Shown here: piece by piece, positions 21,981 to 33,100 of the stretch | Layout of the letters: every line of letters starts with the position of its first letter | How positions within the stretch are numbered: position 1 is the stretch's first letter | Assembly (NCBI GenBank): GCA_904066235.2 | Contig: CAJFCV020000005.1 | Span: forward strand, 8,737,501 to 8,801,500 | Direction of reading: 5' to 3' | DNA: 64,000 nt | DNA from: Bursaphelenchus xylophilus | Taxonomy: Eukaryota; Nematoda; Chromadorea; Rhabditida; Aphelenchoididae | The notes under the pieces: model-generated | The model's database searches: none | What the model was told of the DNA's origin: nothing | Seen by the model: only the letters and a program-made list of their open reading frames with translations | Made by a program: the position numbers and the translations under genes

Positions 21981-24595
21981 TTATTTCAACAGTGAGTTCA
22001 CCACGGCGTTCGCGTTCAAACTCTTCAGATCGGTGTAGGTTTGGCCGGTGCCGACAAAGACAATGGGTTGACCAGTGATGTAGGTCATGGAAACGGCAGC
22101 GCCGACCTAAAAATGGCAGTATTAATACCAAAATAAACCACATCAAATCTCATATTATACTTGGTGAGCAAGTAAAAAAGTTGGTCTTACTTTATCATCA
22201 ATTGTGTCAAACTTGGTAAGAACGATTCCATCGATGAGTCTTGGGTTCTCGCGGACTGCGCTATGGTCTGCCAGAGCTTGGTTGAACTTGACGAGCTGGT
22301 CGACGGCTTCGTTTCCGACCAAGGCTTCGCCGACAAAGAGTACCATATCTGGGTTATTAGTGTGGATCAGCTGAAAATTCAACAGTTTGACCTCATATTC
22401 GTAATGAAAACATCATTTTCAATCAAATTTTTGAACTTCCCGAAATTTTTTTAAATTACACTAGACAAAAATTCCAAAATTCTTTTTTCATCCCCAAATT
22501 TCAACTTACACTGCTCAACGCGGCCATCAGAGGCGCATTATCCTGCATTCTACCGGCCGTATCGACCAAAACCACATCAATCTTTCTTTCCTTGGCAATC
22601 TGAATGGCTGCTTTGGCCAACTTCGCCGAATCTCCACCATATCCCTGCTCATAAAGTTGAACACTTTCCGGATGGAGGTTGTTCAAATATTTGCAATGGG
22701 TTCTGAGCTGTTCTACGGCACCAGCACGGAAGGTATCACCAGCCGCAATCAGAACATTATGGCCGTTTTCATTCAACCAGAAGGTGATTTTAGCGAGATT
22801 CGTCGACTTTCCGACTCCATTCACTCCACAGAATACGATGACATATGGGCGATTTTCGGACTTGGCGTGCATGATATCACGTAGAATGTCGACACGGCGT
22901 TTGGGGGTCAAAAGTTGGACCAGGGATTCACGCATGGCCTCGCGGACAATGGTCTGGACGCGGCTGAAGGAGCTCACAACTTTGCCGACCAGCTTCGCTC
23001 CGACTGATTCGCAGATCTTTTCGGCCGGCTCGGTGGCGACGTTCTTCTCTGGAAAGCAAAATTTATGAGCCTTTGTTCGATTGTATCAAAATTTTCTTCC
23101 ATAACCTTTCCAGACCTTCTTCATGCTGCCTAAACTTCAAAAAGAACAAAAAAATCGACTTACGAATCAAATTGGTCTTCAAATTCTCCAAGACAGGTTC
23201 CACATCCTTCTCTTCCAATTTCTTGTTGGAAACCAGCGAAGTTAGGGACGAAAGCCATCCCTTTTTCTCTGGTTTGGCTTCAACTTCATCCATGGTCAAG
23301 TCTTCAACCTCATATTCGTTTTCGTCCAGCCCTGGGAGATCTCCTTTGAATTTTCCGACCATTCCCACCTAAAATAATATTTTTTAGGTACGAAAAAATA
23401 TTATTCACATTATACTACATTAAAACCCTTCTAAACAACTCACATTCTCCATGTAAATCTGCTCGGCCTCCACATCTTCTCGAGGTTTCTTTCCATTTTC
23501 CGCTTCGGGGCTACTGTAATCCAGGACGGCTTGGTCTTGTTTTCCACCGGAGAGGTCCCAGATTCTGGCAGCCTTTCCTTTCTTGCCTCCTTTGCCCTTC
23601 TCACTCTTTTCAGGGGTCTTTTCCACACTAAATTTAAAGAAACTTATATTGCAAATGACACTTACGTCTTCTTCTTTTTATTAAAGAAAGCCTCGCGGTT
23701 CTTGAGAATATCCTCATCTTCTTCGGAAAGTCCAGAGCGCGGGGAGCCTGGAGAAACATCAACAACTCTGAAAATAGCAAAAAAATATAACAATAAAAAA
23801 TAAACTTTCCGTTCGAAAGTGTAAAATAGGAAGTCACAGTCGATGCAAGCAAGGAATATACTTACTTCTTTTTTCCCTTGGTCGCTTCGACATTATTAGC
23901 AGGCTTTTCAATCAACGAAGCAACGGTTTTCTTTGATTTCTCCGATTCTTGATAAGTCTTCGGCTTCTTATTCCCGGACTTGGCGTTTTCAAGCTCAACT
24001 CTTTCCAATATCCTAAATCAAAAAATAGACCACTTATTTTACAATAAGCCGGTCAAAAATATCAAAACCTTACTTCGGGAATTCCTTTCCAAATCCGCTG
24101 AAGGTCCGCGGGCCTTTCGCCAACATAGCGTCGGTATTCAAAACATTCTTGTAAAGATCTCGGAACCTAAGATTCACTTCTGTTAGCAGTTTGTCGGCAT
24201 ACGACATTTGGACAACACTTTGGTAGACTACCTGAAAAACCGAGATTTATATTATTTTAGGTAGGTTTAAAAAATTGGTCAGTGTCGGAAGATTTGAAGA
24301 CTAAGGAAAACAAACTCCCAACACCTCCGCAAACATGCTTTTTACTCTAAACTTACTAAAAACACCAAATCAAACTCGTTGTCCAGCTTGTACTTGATGG
24401 AAACGTCCTCCCATTTAAACACCCCAACATTACGTTGCTAAAATCAGAAGAATTTCAATGCAAACTTCCTAAACTCACTTGTAGCAGGACGTCGCTAATT
24501 AAATTGTTGACGGCCTCCTTGAAAAGGTTTTGGCCTTCCTTGAAGCACCAAAGCACCAGACCGCCCTTGCCGAAAATCGCAAAAAGCTCGATCAT
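21981..24595 (-). CDS. SRPRA: Signal recognition particle receptor subunit alpha (612 aa)
   Basis: Docks SRP-ribosome complexes at the ER membrane; SRP-type GTPase. Ten exons: 24595-24479, 24437-24357, 24231-24074, 24012-23866, 23767-23666, 23627-23444, 23368-23164, 23048-22510, 22370-22191, 22106-21981, all in phase. The N-terminal SRX domain begins [17 protein letters not shown], the part that binds SR-beta. A Lys/Glu-rich linker (about 135-300) includes [10 protein letters not shown] and LDYS, both typical of the family. The NG domain shows G1 GVNGVGKST at 406-414, DTFRAGA at 436-442, G3 DTAGR at 494-498, G4 TKFD at 563-566 and the closing [10 protein letters not shown]. Length is close to metazoan homologues. 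A TTTTAG acceptor 2 bp before the ATG suggests spliced-leader addition. Convergent with the cyclase gene. Confidence 0.97.
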
Positions 24596-24619
24596 CTCTA
24601 AAACAATACAATAAGGTGC

Positions 24620-27600
24620 CCGACTGCGAAAAAAACGAATATAACCGGAAATATTCGATAACACGAATAGAAATTGAGTAGACGAGCTATTTGACGTATA
24701 AAAAATTTCCGCGTGGAAGAAATTTATTGCTAGTTGCGGCCGTTCTTTTAGCAGACTGCGAAATGCGGGCGCAGCTCGGAGCGTTTATTTTTTATGAACG
24801 TGCGGTAAACACGAAATACCTCGTTTCAGCCTACACAGGATTGTAGCACGTAGTGTAAAATCGTGTTTTCGACCTCAAATGCTTTGATTTTCTCAAAATA
24901 AATTGTTTTTTCCTGTGCTGTTCAGATTATTTTTTCAGACGGGTGGAAGGGGCCGAGACATGGTCCAGTTCAAACTTCTATAACTCTTTTCTCGACCGCA
25001 CTGGAGCTATGATTATGGTATCCTTTTAATGTTGATGACTTCGGTTTCTACGCCGAGATTAATTTGCAGCTTACGCTTTAAGTCCGACTGACTTGCAGAC
25101 CCTGGAATACCACCTGTCATACCTATTCAGTTATGCCTAAAGTGATATTCCGTAAGACCTGAGCTTAAAATCTATTGAAGAGGTGCTGAATTTGTATATA
25201 TTTTGGCTACCGTAACGGCCATAGTCATCAAAATGTGCGTTTCTCACGAGATTAGGACAAGGGGAACACTTGGCACGTAAGGCCACATGAGTGTGTCAAG
25301 TGTTCCTCTTTTGAAAAAATGGGGGATTTTTGAGCGAATACGGTATCGTTGACAGAAAATTATATATGAGCGAGGATGGGAGAATTATACACGAGCAATC
25401 CGGGATTTTTCATCTAGATAATGAGGTTGCATATTATTGGGTAGTGTAATATAATTATACTAGGTAAAATGCAACTCATTTGTCTTGCTCTTCTTATTGG
25501 GAACTGTTCAACTTTTTAAAGTTAAAATACGTTTAATTTACATGTATTGAAATTCAACTGAAGATAATTTTACGCTGTCTTTTGTAAAATATATCGGCTT
25601 GTTTTTCCGAATTTTGGTGTTTATGTCTAATAATAATCATATTCAATGTCATTTTTACCCTGGATATAAACAATTATATTTACACTTTATTCAATGACCA
25701 ATTTTGTCGTCTTTTTCCAACATTTCTGGCAAATTTCCCACATAGTGGAACAGTTGACCCGTAGTCGTCAAGTCTTCCTCTTTCCCTTGGTGAGAGAAAC
25801 GCAAATCCCCCTCGAAGTGCGTGCGTGCAGTCAATACAGCTGATGTGAATGCCTGTTTTATCTTCGGTTGCACAGTTTCCGTCTCGTCTTTATCAAGGTA
25901 CCGTAACCGCGGTAATTTAGTGTCTACTGTATGTTGCCACAGTCGTGTGCGCAGTCTTTCCGGCTTGTATTGACATTGGAGTCATTGTGGTTCGATACGG
26001 GGGTTGAGAAGGGCTGTGGGGGTTAAAGGAGCGCAGTGTCGGCGAGTTTTATAGAAGTGGGGGTTTGGATTGCATGGTGAAGATGTAATCGAAATTTTTG
26101 CGTGTTACAGTAATCAGGGTGACTCAAGGAGGAAGGTAGAAGTTCTTTAGGTACTATAGAATACTATAGAACATATTGACCCGCATGGTCCAAAATCTAC
26201 ACTTAATTATTGGATTTTTCAGTTATCTGAATCCAAGGTGGTAGAACAACATAGTTTTTAGTTAAAATACGATTTCATAATAATTGTTAGCTTTGTTAGG
26301 TGATACTACCTTTACTATAGAGGGTACAGAACTTCATCAAGATTAATTTGTGGATGTTTGAGCAGCAGATAGTTTTTATATGGACCTTCAAACTTAACTG
26401 ACTCTACAATTTGATGGTAATATCTTTTGTAAAAAAAGTCTGCTTCCAAATTGGAGATACTTCCTGTTTAAAGTTATAAACAAAGACGTTCTTCTTCCCT
26501 CTAAAAATACCTAAAATAACAAACTCTTACTACTTCCCATAGTAGCAAAAACAATTCGCCCTGAGGCGGTAAATCCCACAAGTCGAGCGGTTTTTATCAA
26601 GATAATGTTTCCATCCCAGAATTTTTTAAAAAATGGGAAAAACATCCACGAGCCGCCCGGAAGCTCAGCTGATTGCTTTATCACCTCAAAAGATCGAGAC
26701 CTGACCCACATTCCAATTTGGAATTGGGCGAAGTTACAAATCACCGTTTTCGGAAGCAAATATAATTGATCTGTTTGTTTGTTTGTTGTCCTTTAGCGAT
26801 TAGGGTCCAGGAAGCACGTATTGCGGGGAAAGTGCAAGGGTTTGATCGGAGTTTTTATGTGGTTTTTTTTGGAAATTTGGGAGCAAAACGGAGTCAAAAT
26901 TTAGCGATGATATCAGATAGTGAAGGTGAATATATTTAATAGATGCCTGATGGATGTAAACTGAAGATGTTTAATTTTATCAGACAAATGAGGTCTTAGC
27001 TCGGTACTTTTCCAATCCCGGCCAATCATGAAAGATTTTACACAATAAATAAACAATTATATTGTACTAGGCAGTTTTCCCTAAAATGTGGTCACCTAAC
27101 CTACTATTATGGGATTTTTTGACCCGCACGAAGCCCAATTGCTGTCTCTAAACAGCTACCGTGTCTAATTGAGATCAAATTTCAATCCTGAAACTAAAAT
27201 TTATATTCCGCTTGACCTCAGAGCTCCTATAATAAGGCCGTGAGAGATAAAATAACATAGCCCCATAGATGGTCTCATAGCCTTCTGTACCTTTTGTATG
27301 CTCCAAAATGAACGGCTAGCACTCGGATTCCTGAAACCAGTTCCCCTCTCCTCCTTTATTCCCCACCCGCAATTCCTTTCTCCTTCAGGGTTTCATGTTG
27401 TTGTTAATTGAAAGGAGAGCCCGACTTTTTTATGTGAACCACGTTCTTGACAAGGTAATCGAAGAGGCTTTTTGTGATAAAAAATTCCTGCTGATCAGAC
27501 AATTTTTGGGCCCAATTTTGATGAGTATGGGGATTTTATTGGGAAACGGGAATTTTTATTCGGCGATGATGAGATAATGACTTGGTATATGGGATTTTTA

Positions 27601-30150
27601 TGAGTGCATGTTTGTGGGGTCTTATATCTTTTAAAAATGTTTAAAAGCTACGGCAACATGTAAAAATCTCAAATTTGAGGTTCTTTGAGGACACAGATAA
27701 TTTGAAAAATGTCACCAAGAAGGGCTCCTAAAACTAGCCTGCTCAGTTGTCCACATAAAAACCAAGTCTAATATATTGCACTTGCCCAATCTTGATGGCC
27801 TCCATGGTTCATCTGATGGCCCATAACCTCTCCCAGCTTTTGCCAACAAGGCCTTCAGTTTCTCATCAATGCAAATTCCCCTCAATCGCGCTCACTTCAG
27901 GATTATGGAAAGCCCTTATCGCTCGCGGCGCGCAGAGAGCGCTGCGCGCGCGGAGTGCGACCCGACAATGATGTTGCATTGCGCATGAATAAAGAATCTT
28001 TCGGAATCGATAGATGCTCGCGGTCAGATCGTCCCCTTTTGCGAAACCGCCGAGAAAGACGAAAAAAGTTTGGGTAAAGGAGGGAGATCTTGGCGCAAGG
28101 CACCAAAACAAACGTATCATCGCGTGATAGGTGCAGGTCGAATTTTAATGCCGGGACAGATCGCAGCGGATAATTGGGGTGGCAGTGGGCTTATGGAATG
28201 TGTCAGATGTCCGCTTGACTAATTTTTTGGTGATTCTTGGAGCTCTGAGATAGGTGACATTAGTGTCACGGATAATATCACAAACTGTTGAATTTTCATG
28301 TTGCAGTAGAAAGAAGGGCAAATTCGGGTTCGGAATGACCTTTTAATCAGCCTCAAGCCGCGATTTGCGCAGTTGATGATTATTTAGGGAAGTTATGAGG
28401 CTCCAATGCTAATGTCATGGGTAATATACGGAAAAGCCATATAACATTAAGTAAACACAAAAAATCAACCTCTTATATTTTGCAAAGTCTGGTTGAGATT
28501 TTGGAGTCATCGTTGAGTTTTTTTTTGATAATTTCGTAATATCACATCAACCTATTACATCCACTGATCAAACAAAACACCTTTTCTTGGCCTCAAATAA
28601 TATCAATTTACATGCCTTTCCATTTTTTCTGCCAATGAATGGAACAAAAATCAGAGCCCTAATCAACGAACCCTTAATTCACAGACAATTTCGCAAACGA
28701 CAGACCAAAATAATCTGCATATACGAAGAAATTCGTTTGGACTTTCCTTTTATGTTGGATAATCGTTTCAAATCCCGTCTAATCCGCTCCAATACAACCA
28801 CTTGAATAGTTGTTTTTATGTTTTTCGTACTGTTTACCTCCAAACTGACCTTGTGCGAGTGGAAAAATACGGTATCCTACCGTGTGTTGGGCCGATCTAC
28901 CGTAATTTCGCTCCTAATTAGGTCATTCCGCCCTACCTTATTTTTCGGTGGGCTTCCGATCGATGCGAGCGAATATTTCTTCGCCCTTCGCTCATTAGAT
29001 TAAGCCCGCATCCAGCTTCAAAAGGGATTTCGATTGTCTTGCGCATACAGTCCGCAAATAGGGGAGATGAAACAGACGAGGAAGTCGTCTGAATTTATCC
29101 GAATTTTAAAAAATTTAGCAACTTCTCGCGGCTGGGATGAGTAATTTACTAGCATTTTGGGATTATAAAACCTTAAAAAATTATTTTTTATCCTTTCCCA
29201 GGCCTTTGGCTTATTTTATTGACGTTTTTTATGTTATACTTGACATCTGATATTAAACTACCCATAACTTGTCTGCCAACCACCAAATTTGCATGAAAAT
29301 AATTTCGTTAGGCCTCGCAGCCCTCAATACATCCAGTTACCAAAAGTTTTCCCAATAGGATGCCTAATTGCGAGAATCCGCCCACGCAGTTCGCGCAACC
29401 GTGGGCGCAGCTCGCGCACCGAAATTCTCCTATAATTACGGTGAAATCCCTCGGTACCTTGGACCATCTGGCACAGCGAATTGAAAGCCCTATAACCGGC
29501 CTCAATATACGCAAAATATTTTATTTTGTACTTTCCTTTATTGTAATACCGTGCTTTTCTCGCCCAAAACTCAAAATCGGCTGCTTGGAGGGCGAGAGTA
29601 GTTATTCGATCTCGGCCGCTTTTCGTTTTTTTTGTTGTTGTTTTTTCCAACGTGCGGGTTGGACGCATGAAGACGGAGGAGCCAGAACAAGTGTTCAAAA
29701 GACATGAGATCGGTCGGAGTTGCATGGTTAATATTGTTGTTTTTCGTAAATACCCCACCCATTTTGTTTTGTTTTCCCAGACGAGAGTGTAATCCCGGTT
29801 GTTTGTGTTTTTATTCGCTAACGAGCCGCAAATTCAGAGGAGGTTGCACTTTTTGTCTAGTGTAATATAAGTTTGGCAATTTTGTTTAATCTAAAACTGC
29901 TTTTTAAATTATCGAGTAACTCTTTACTGGTTAGGAGAATCACGATAGGGCGGGTATGATTAATCTTGATTAGTTTCGCAATTGATTAAACATGTCATGA
30001 TGACGGGTTTTTTGGAAAATAATTGTTTTGATTTTAGGTAAATTATCGTAGTTTATGTTGATTGTTTACTATTAATTGACCGAGTATGTTACTACGCGTA
30101 TTTTAATATTGAAAACTACGTATTTAGTTTGTAAAACTTATGATTTTCAG
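24620..30150. other. Gene-poor stretch
   Basis: About 5.5 kb with one possible terminal exon (25691-25984) and otherwise no supported gene. It contains the motif ATATTATACTAGG-type at 25449-25465, 27058-27072 and (reverse) 29856-29871, the word GGGCGCAGCTCG at 24767 and 29403, and a GC-rich patch around 27920-27965. Confidence 0.5.
25691..25984 (-). CDS. Possible single or terminal coding exon, unrecognised
   Basis: The minus-strand frame is open from a stop just above 25984 down to TGA at 25691, roughly 95 codons, with a balanced, soluble composition (ARTHFEGDLRFSHQGKEED, GQLFHYVGNLPEM). A poly(A) signal AATAAA overlaps the stop codon (TGAATAAA, minus strand), which favours a real 3' end. 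No ATG lies in the first half and no clean TTTCAG acceptor is seen, so the 5' boundary is unknown. I do not recognise the family. It may be the last exon of a longer gene or a decayed one. Confidence 0.35.
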
Positions 30151-30167
30151 GATATCAAATATACACC

Positions 30168-33100
30168 ATGTCTTTCGATGAAGCCGATGAAAATATTCCA
30201 CCTCCACCGACGATAAAAGTAAGCGTTTTGTATGTGATTTCCATCTTTAGGGTCTCAACGAAACTCTGAACGTATTTGAAGCCATTTAATACTGATTGAT
30301 ACTTATCTTGACCTTATTTTAGGTCCAATTGTCCGAAATTTTAAAGATTTTAAAATTTTTCGTCACAGAAAGACCTAAAGTTTAATTTGTCGTGTTTTAG
30401 AGCGAAGATGGCCTCATCCTCGACCCCACTGATCAGCCAACTACCTCTGCATATGGTTCAGATGAGAGTCAAACCCCTCCATTGGTGCCGAAATCCCAAT
30501 TTAGCTGGTCTGAATTTATGAAAATCCGCGCTTCTCTTCCTGCCACTTGTTCCCGACTTTCCGCACACGCCCAACATCTCGAAAAGACTCTGGCAGAGGT
30601 TGTGTTCAGTCCAGGCACACAAGTTATGGTCGGACATTCGGCGGACATGATCCCGGCGGTCATGAAAAGCTTGGTTGGGGATATTGCTTATGTCGAATTC
30701 TATGATGAGACCTCGTCGATGGAAGTGAAAGTCGACCAGCTGGTTCTGGCTGTTACTCCGATGCCGTTGAGTGGATGGGCGTAAGTTTTTTGATTGGAGT
30801 TTGAGGCTTTAGGAAGGGACAGGATGACTGCACAGTGCAGTCGAATTTCGAGTTAATTTTGCAAAGTGCAAATGATGGACTGATGTTTTGAGAGAAGAGA
30901 AGAAGAATTTTTAGACTCATCTGCATTTTTCCACATTTTTATTTTCTAAATTTACCAGTTGTTTGCACTGTGCAACGTTTTTTAAAAATTTTCGCACAGT
31001 GCAGTCAAAATTGAAATAAATTTCGCACAGTGCAAAGTTAAAAATTTTAAATTTTTGACGCTAAAAAGATGACATAAAGCTATTCCAATTTCAGTATGGA
31101 CAATGTCGCCGGAATCCCTCACGCACAAATGGAGCAACTCGATCAAAAAGTTGTGAACTTCATTCAAAGCGGGCATTATTTCGAGTACATTGATCCAAAA
31201 AACCCGCAAACTGTGAGGATAGTGAAGATTGTGGAGAATCGGAATGGGTTTGTGAGAGCAGTCGACTCCTCTGGCAGGCAAATTCGGACCTTTATGGGAT
31301 GGGAGAGATGCAAACGCCTCGGATTTTCTTTGATGTCGGATAATGAAGGGGAGTTCCGATTGGAGCCCTTGCCAGGGGCCACAATCAAAACTACGATCCC
31401 TTGGTATGTGTTCTGCCGAAGCAACTTCAAGAAGCACTCCATGGAGGTGAGTATTTTATTTTTTTTGTTGATTTTTAGAGAAATTTTCGTCATGGATAAG
31501 ATGATTTTTGATGGAAAATTCTTTTTTTTGTTCCTTAACAGCCCGATTGATGGATGAAAAAGGCATTATGGGTCCTGAAAATAATTAATGTGATTTTTAG
31601 GAAGGCCATATCATCGAGATTATCGACCCTTTCACCCGTTTCCGCTTCCTCCCAGCTGTAGTGGTCGAAGTAATCAACCGCTTCTTCTACCGAGTCCAGG
31701 TCCTCCTTCCGCCAGATCTCAAAGACCACGAACCTTGCTTCCTCACCCTCCACAAGGCCTCTCCCGACATTTTCCCGGCCAACTTTGCCTCCAGGAATGG
31801 AATGCGGCTCACAGCGCCGTCAGGACACGATGAAACAAATTTCACGATTTACAAAATTAAAGGAAGACCAGCCACAGACACTCAGTTTGATATCCCCAAA
31901 AATGTGGAGCGCTTCGAGACAGGCAGACATGTGGAAGTCTATGATGAAGTTCGCGATCTGTTTATCCCGGCAACAATCATACGACAACATAGACATTTGC
32001 TGGTTCTCAGGTTCGAAAATGAAGCCAGCATGAGCACTCCGAAGCTGTTTTCTTATTAGTAAGTGTTTTGAAGTTTGTTTTTTGTTTTTAGAGAGAAAAG
32101 GTGCGGCTAAAACACGAGCTTTGGACGTCATATTATCCATGATGACATGGATAATATAAATTTGTATTGATTCTTTATAATTCGATTCTTTTAAGATCTA
32201 ATATCCATTTTTTAGTGACGAACATATCTTCAAAGTCGGCTCCGCCGAATTCTACGGCCGTCCCATGGCTCCAATCGCCTCCTCATTCGAGACTTGGACC
32301 TTCTCCACTGCCCCAAAACTCACCTCAAAAGTCCTGGAAACGGACCCCGAAAATGGAGTCCGATTCATGATCAAAGCCTTCTCGGACCCGAATCAATTCA
32401 TCCCCCGCCTCTACCTCAACTTTGACTGCTACAAAGGCCCGTTTATCCATCCGCAAAAGTCGAGACATCTGGATTCGTCCTTCCCTCCAAGCCATTTCCA
32501 GCCATTAATGCACCAGATCATCAACGATATGCTGGAAGTCCTGGCTAAAACAGAGTACCAGAAACTTTGCGAGGCCTCAGTTCACTCGAGAGCTCCGAAA
32601 TTCGCGATAAAGTAAGGATTTAGGGATTTTTTAAAATATTTAACTTCTGGCTGTTTTTTTATAAATTTGAAAAAATTTCGTCTAAATTAGGTGTTATTTG
32701 GAAGATTGGGGATTGCCGCTAGATTTTTCTGCGACTTAAAAACGTTTTTTGGCTGTTTCGGATATTTTTTACCATGACTTATCATGGATAATATAAGTTG
32801 ATGTCGAATTTTCGGGTTAGGCTTGAAAGAAACTATTTTAATTTATAAATACCGCTTTTTCAGGCTTGTGAATCCCCGCTCGGACGTGCGCTCACGCGTC
32901 TTCGAAGTGGAAGTCTGCGAAACGGCCGCCGAATTCCCGGGCTGGCTCCGGCAATTCCTCCTAAAATACGACATCTGCCCCAATTTCATATCACCCACGA
33001 AGCTGGTGAAGGGCCAGCCATGCCCCTTCCACTGCGAACGCATGCATTTGCTGCCCCATATGCGGCCCAGCGCCCATCTGAATGTCCCAAATTCGGTCTC

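Noticed and set aside
26511..26759. 82-codon minus-strand ORF
   Set aside because: No ATG context, splice sites, poly(A) signal or recognisable motif.
27920..27965. GC-rich patch taken as a possible CpG-type promoter
   Set aside because: Only about 45 bp, no gene start nearby; too weak to annotate.
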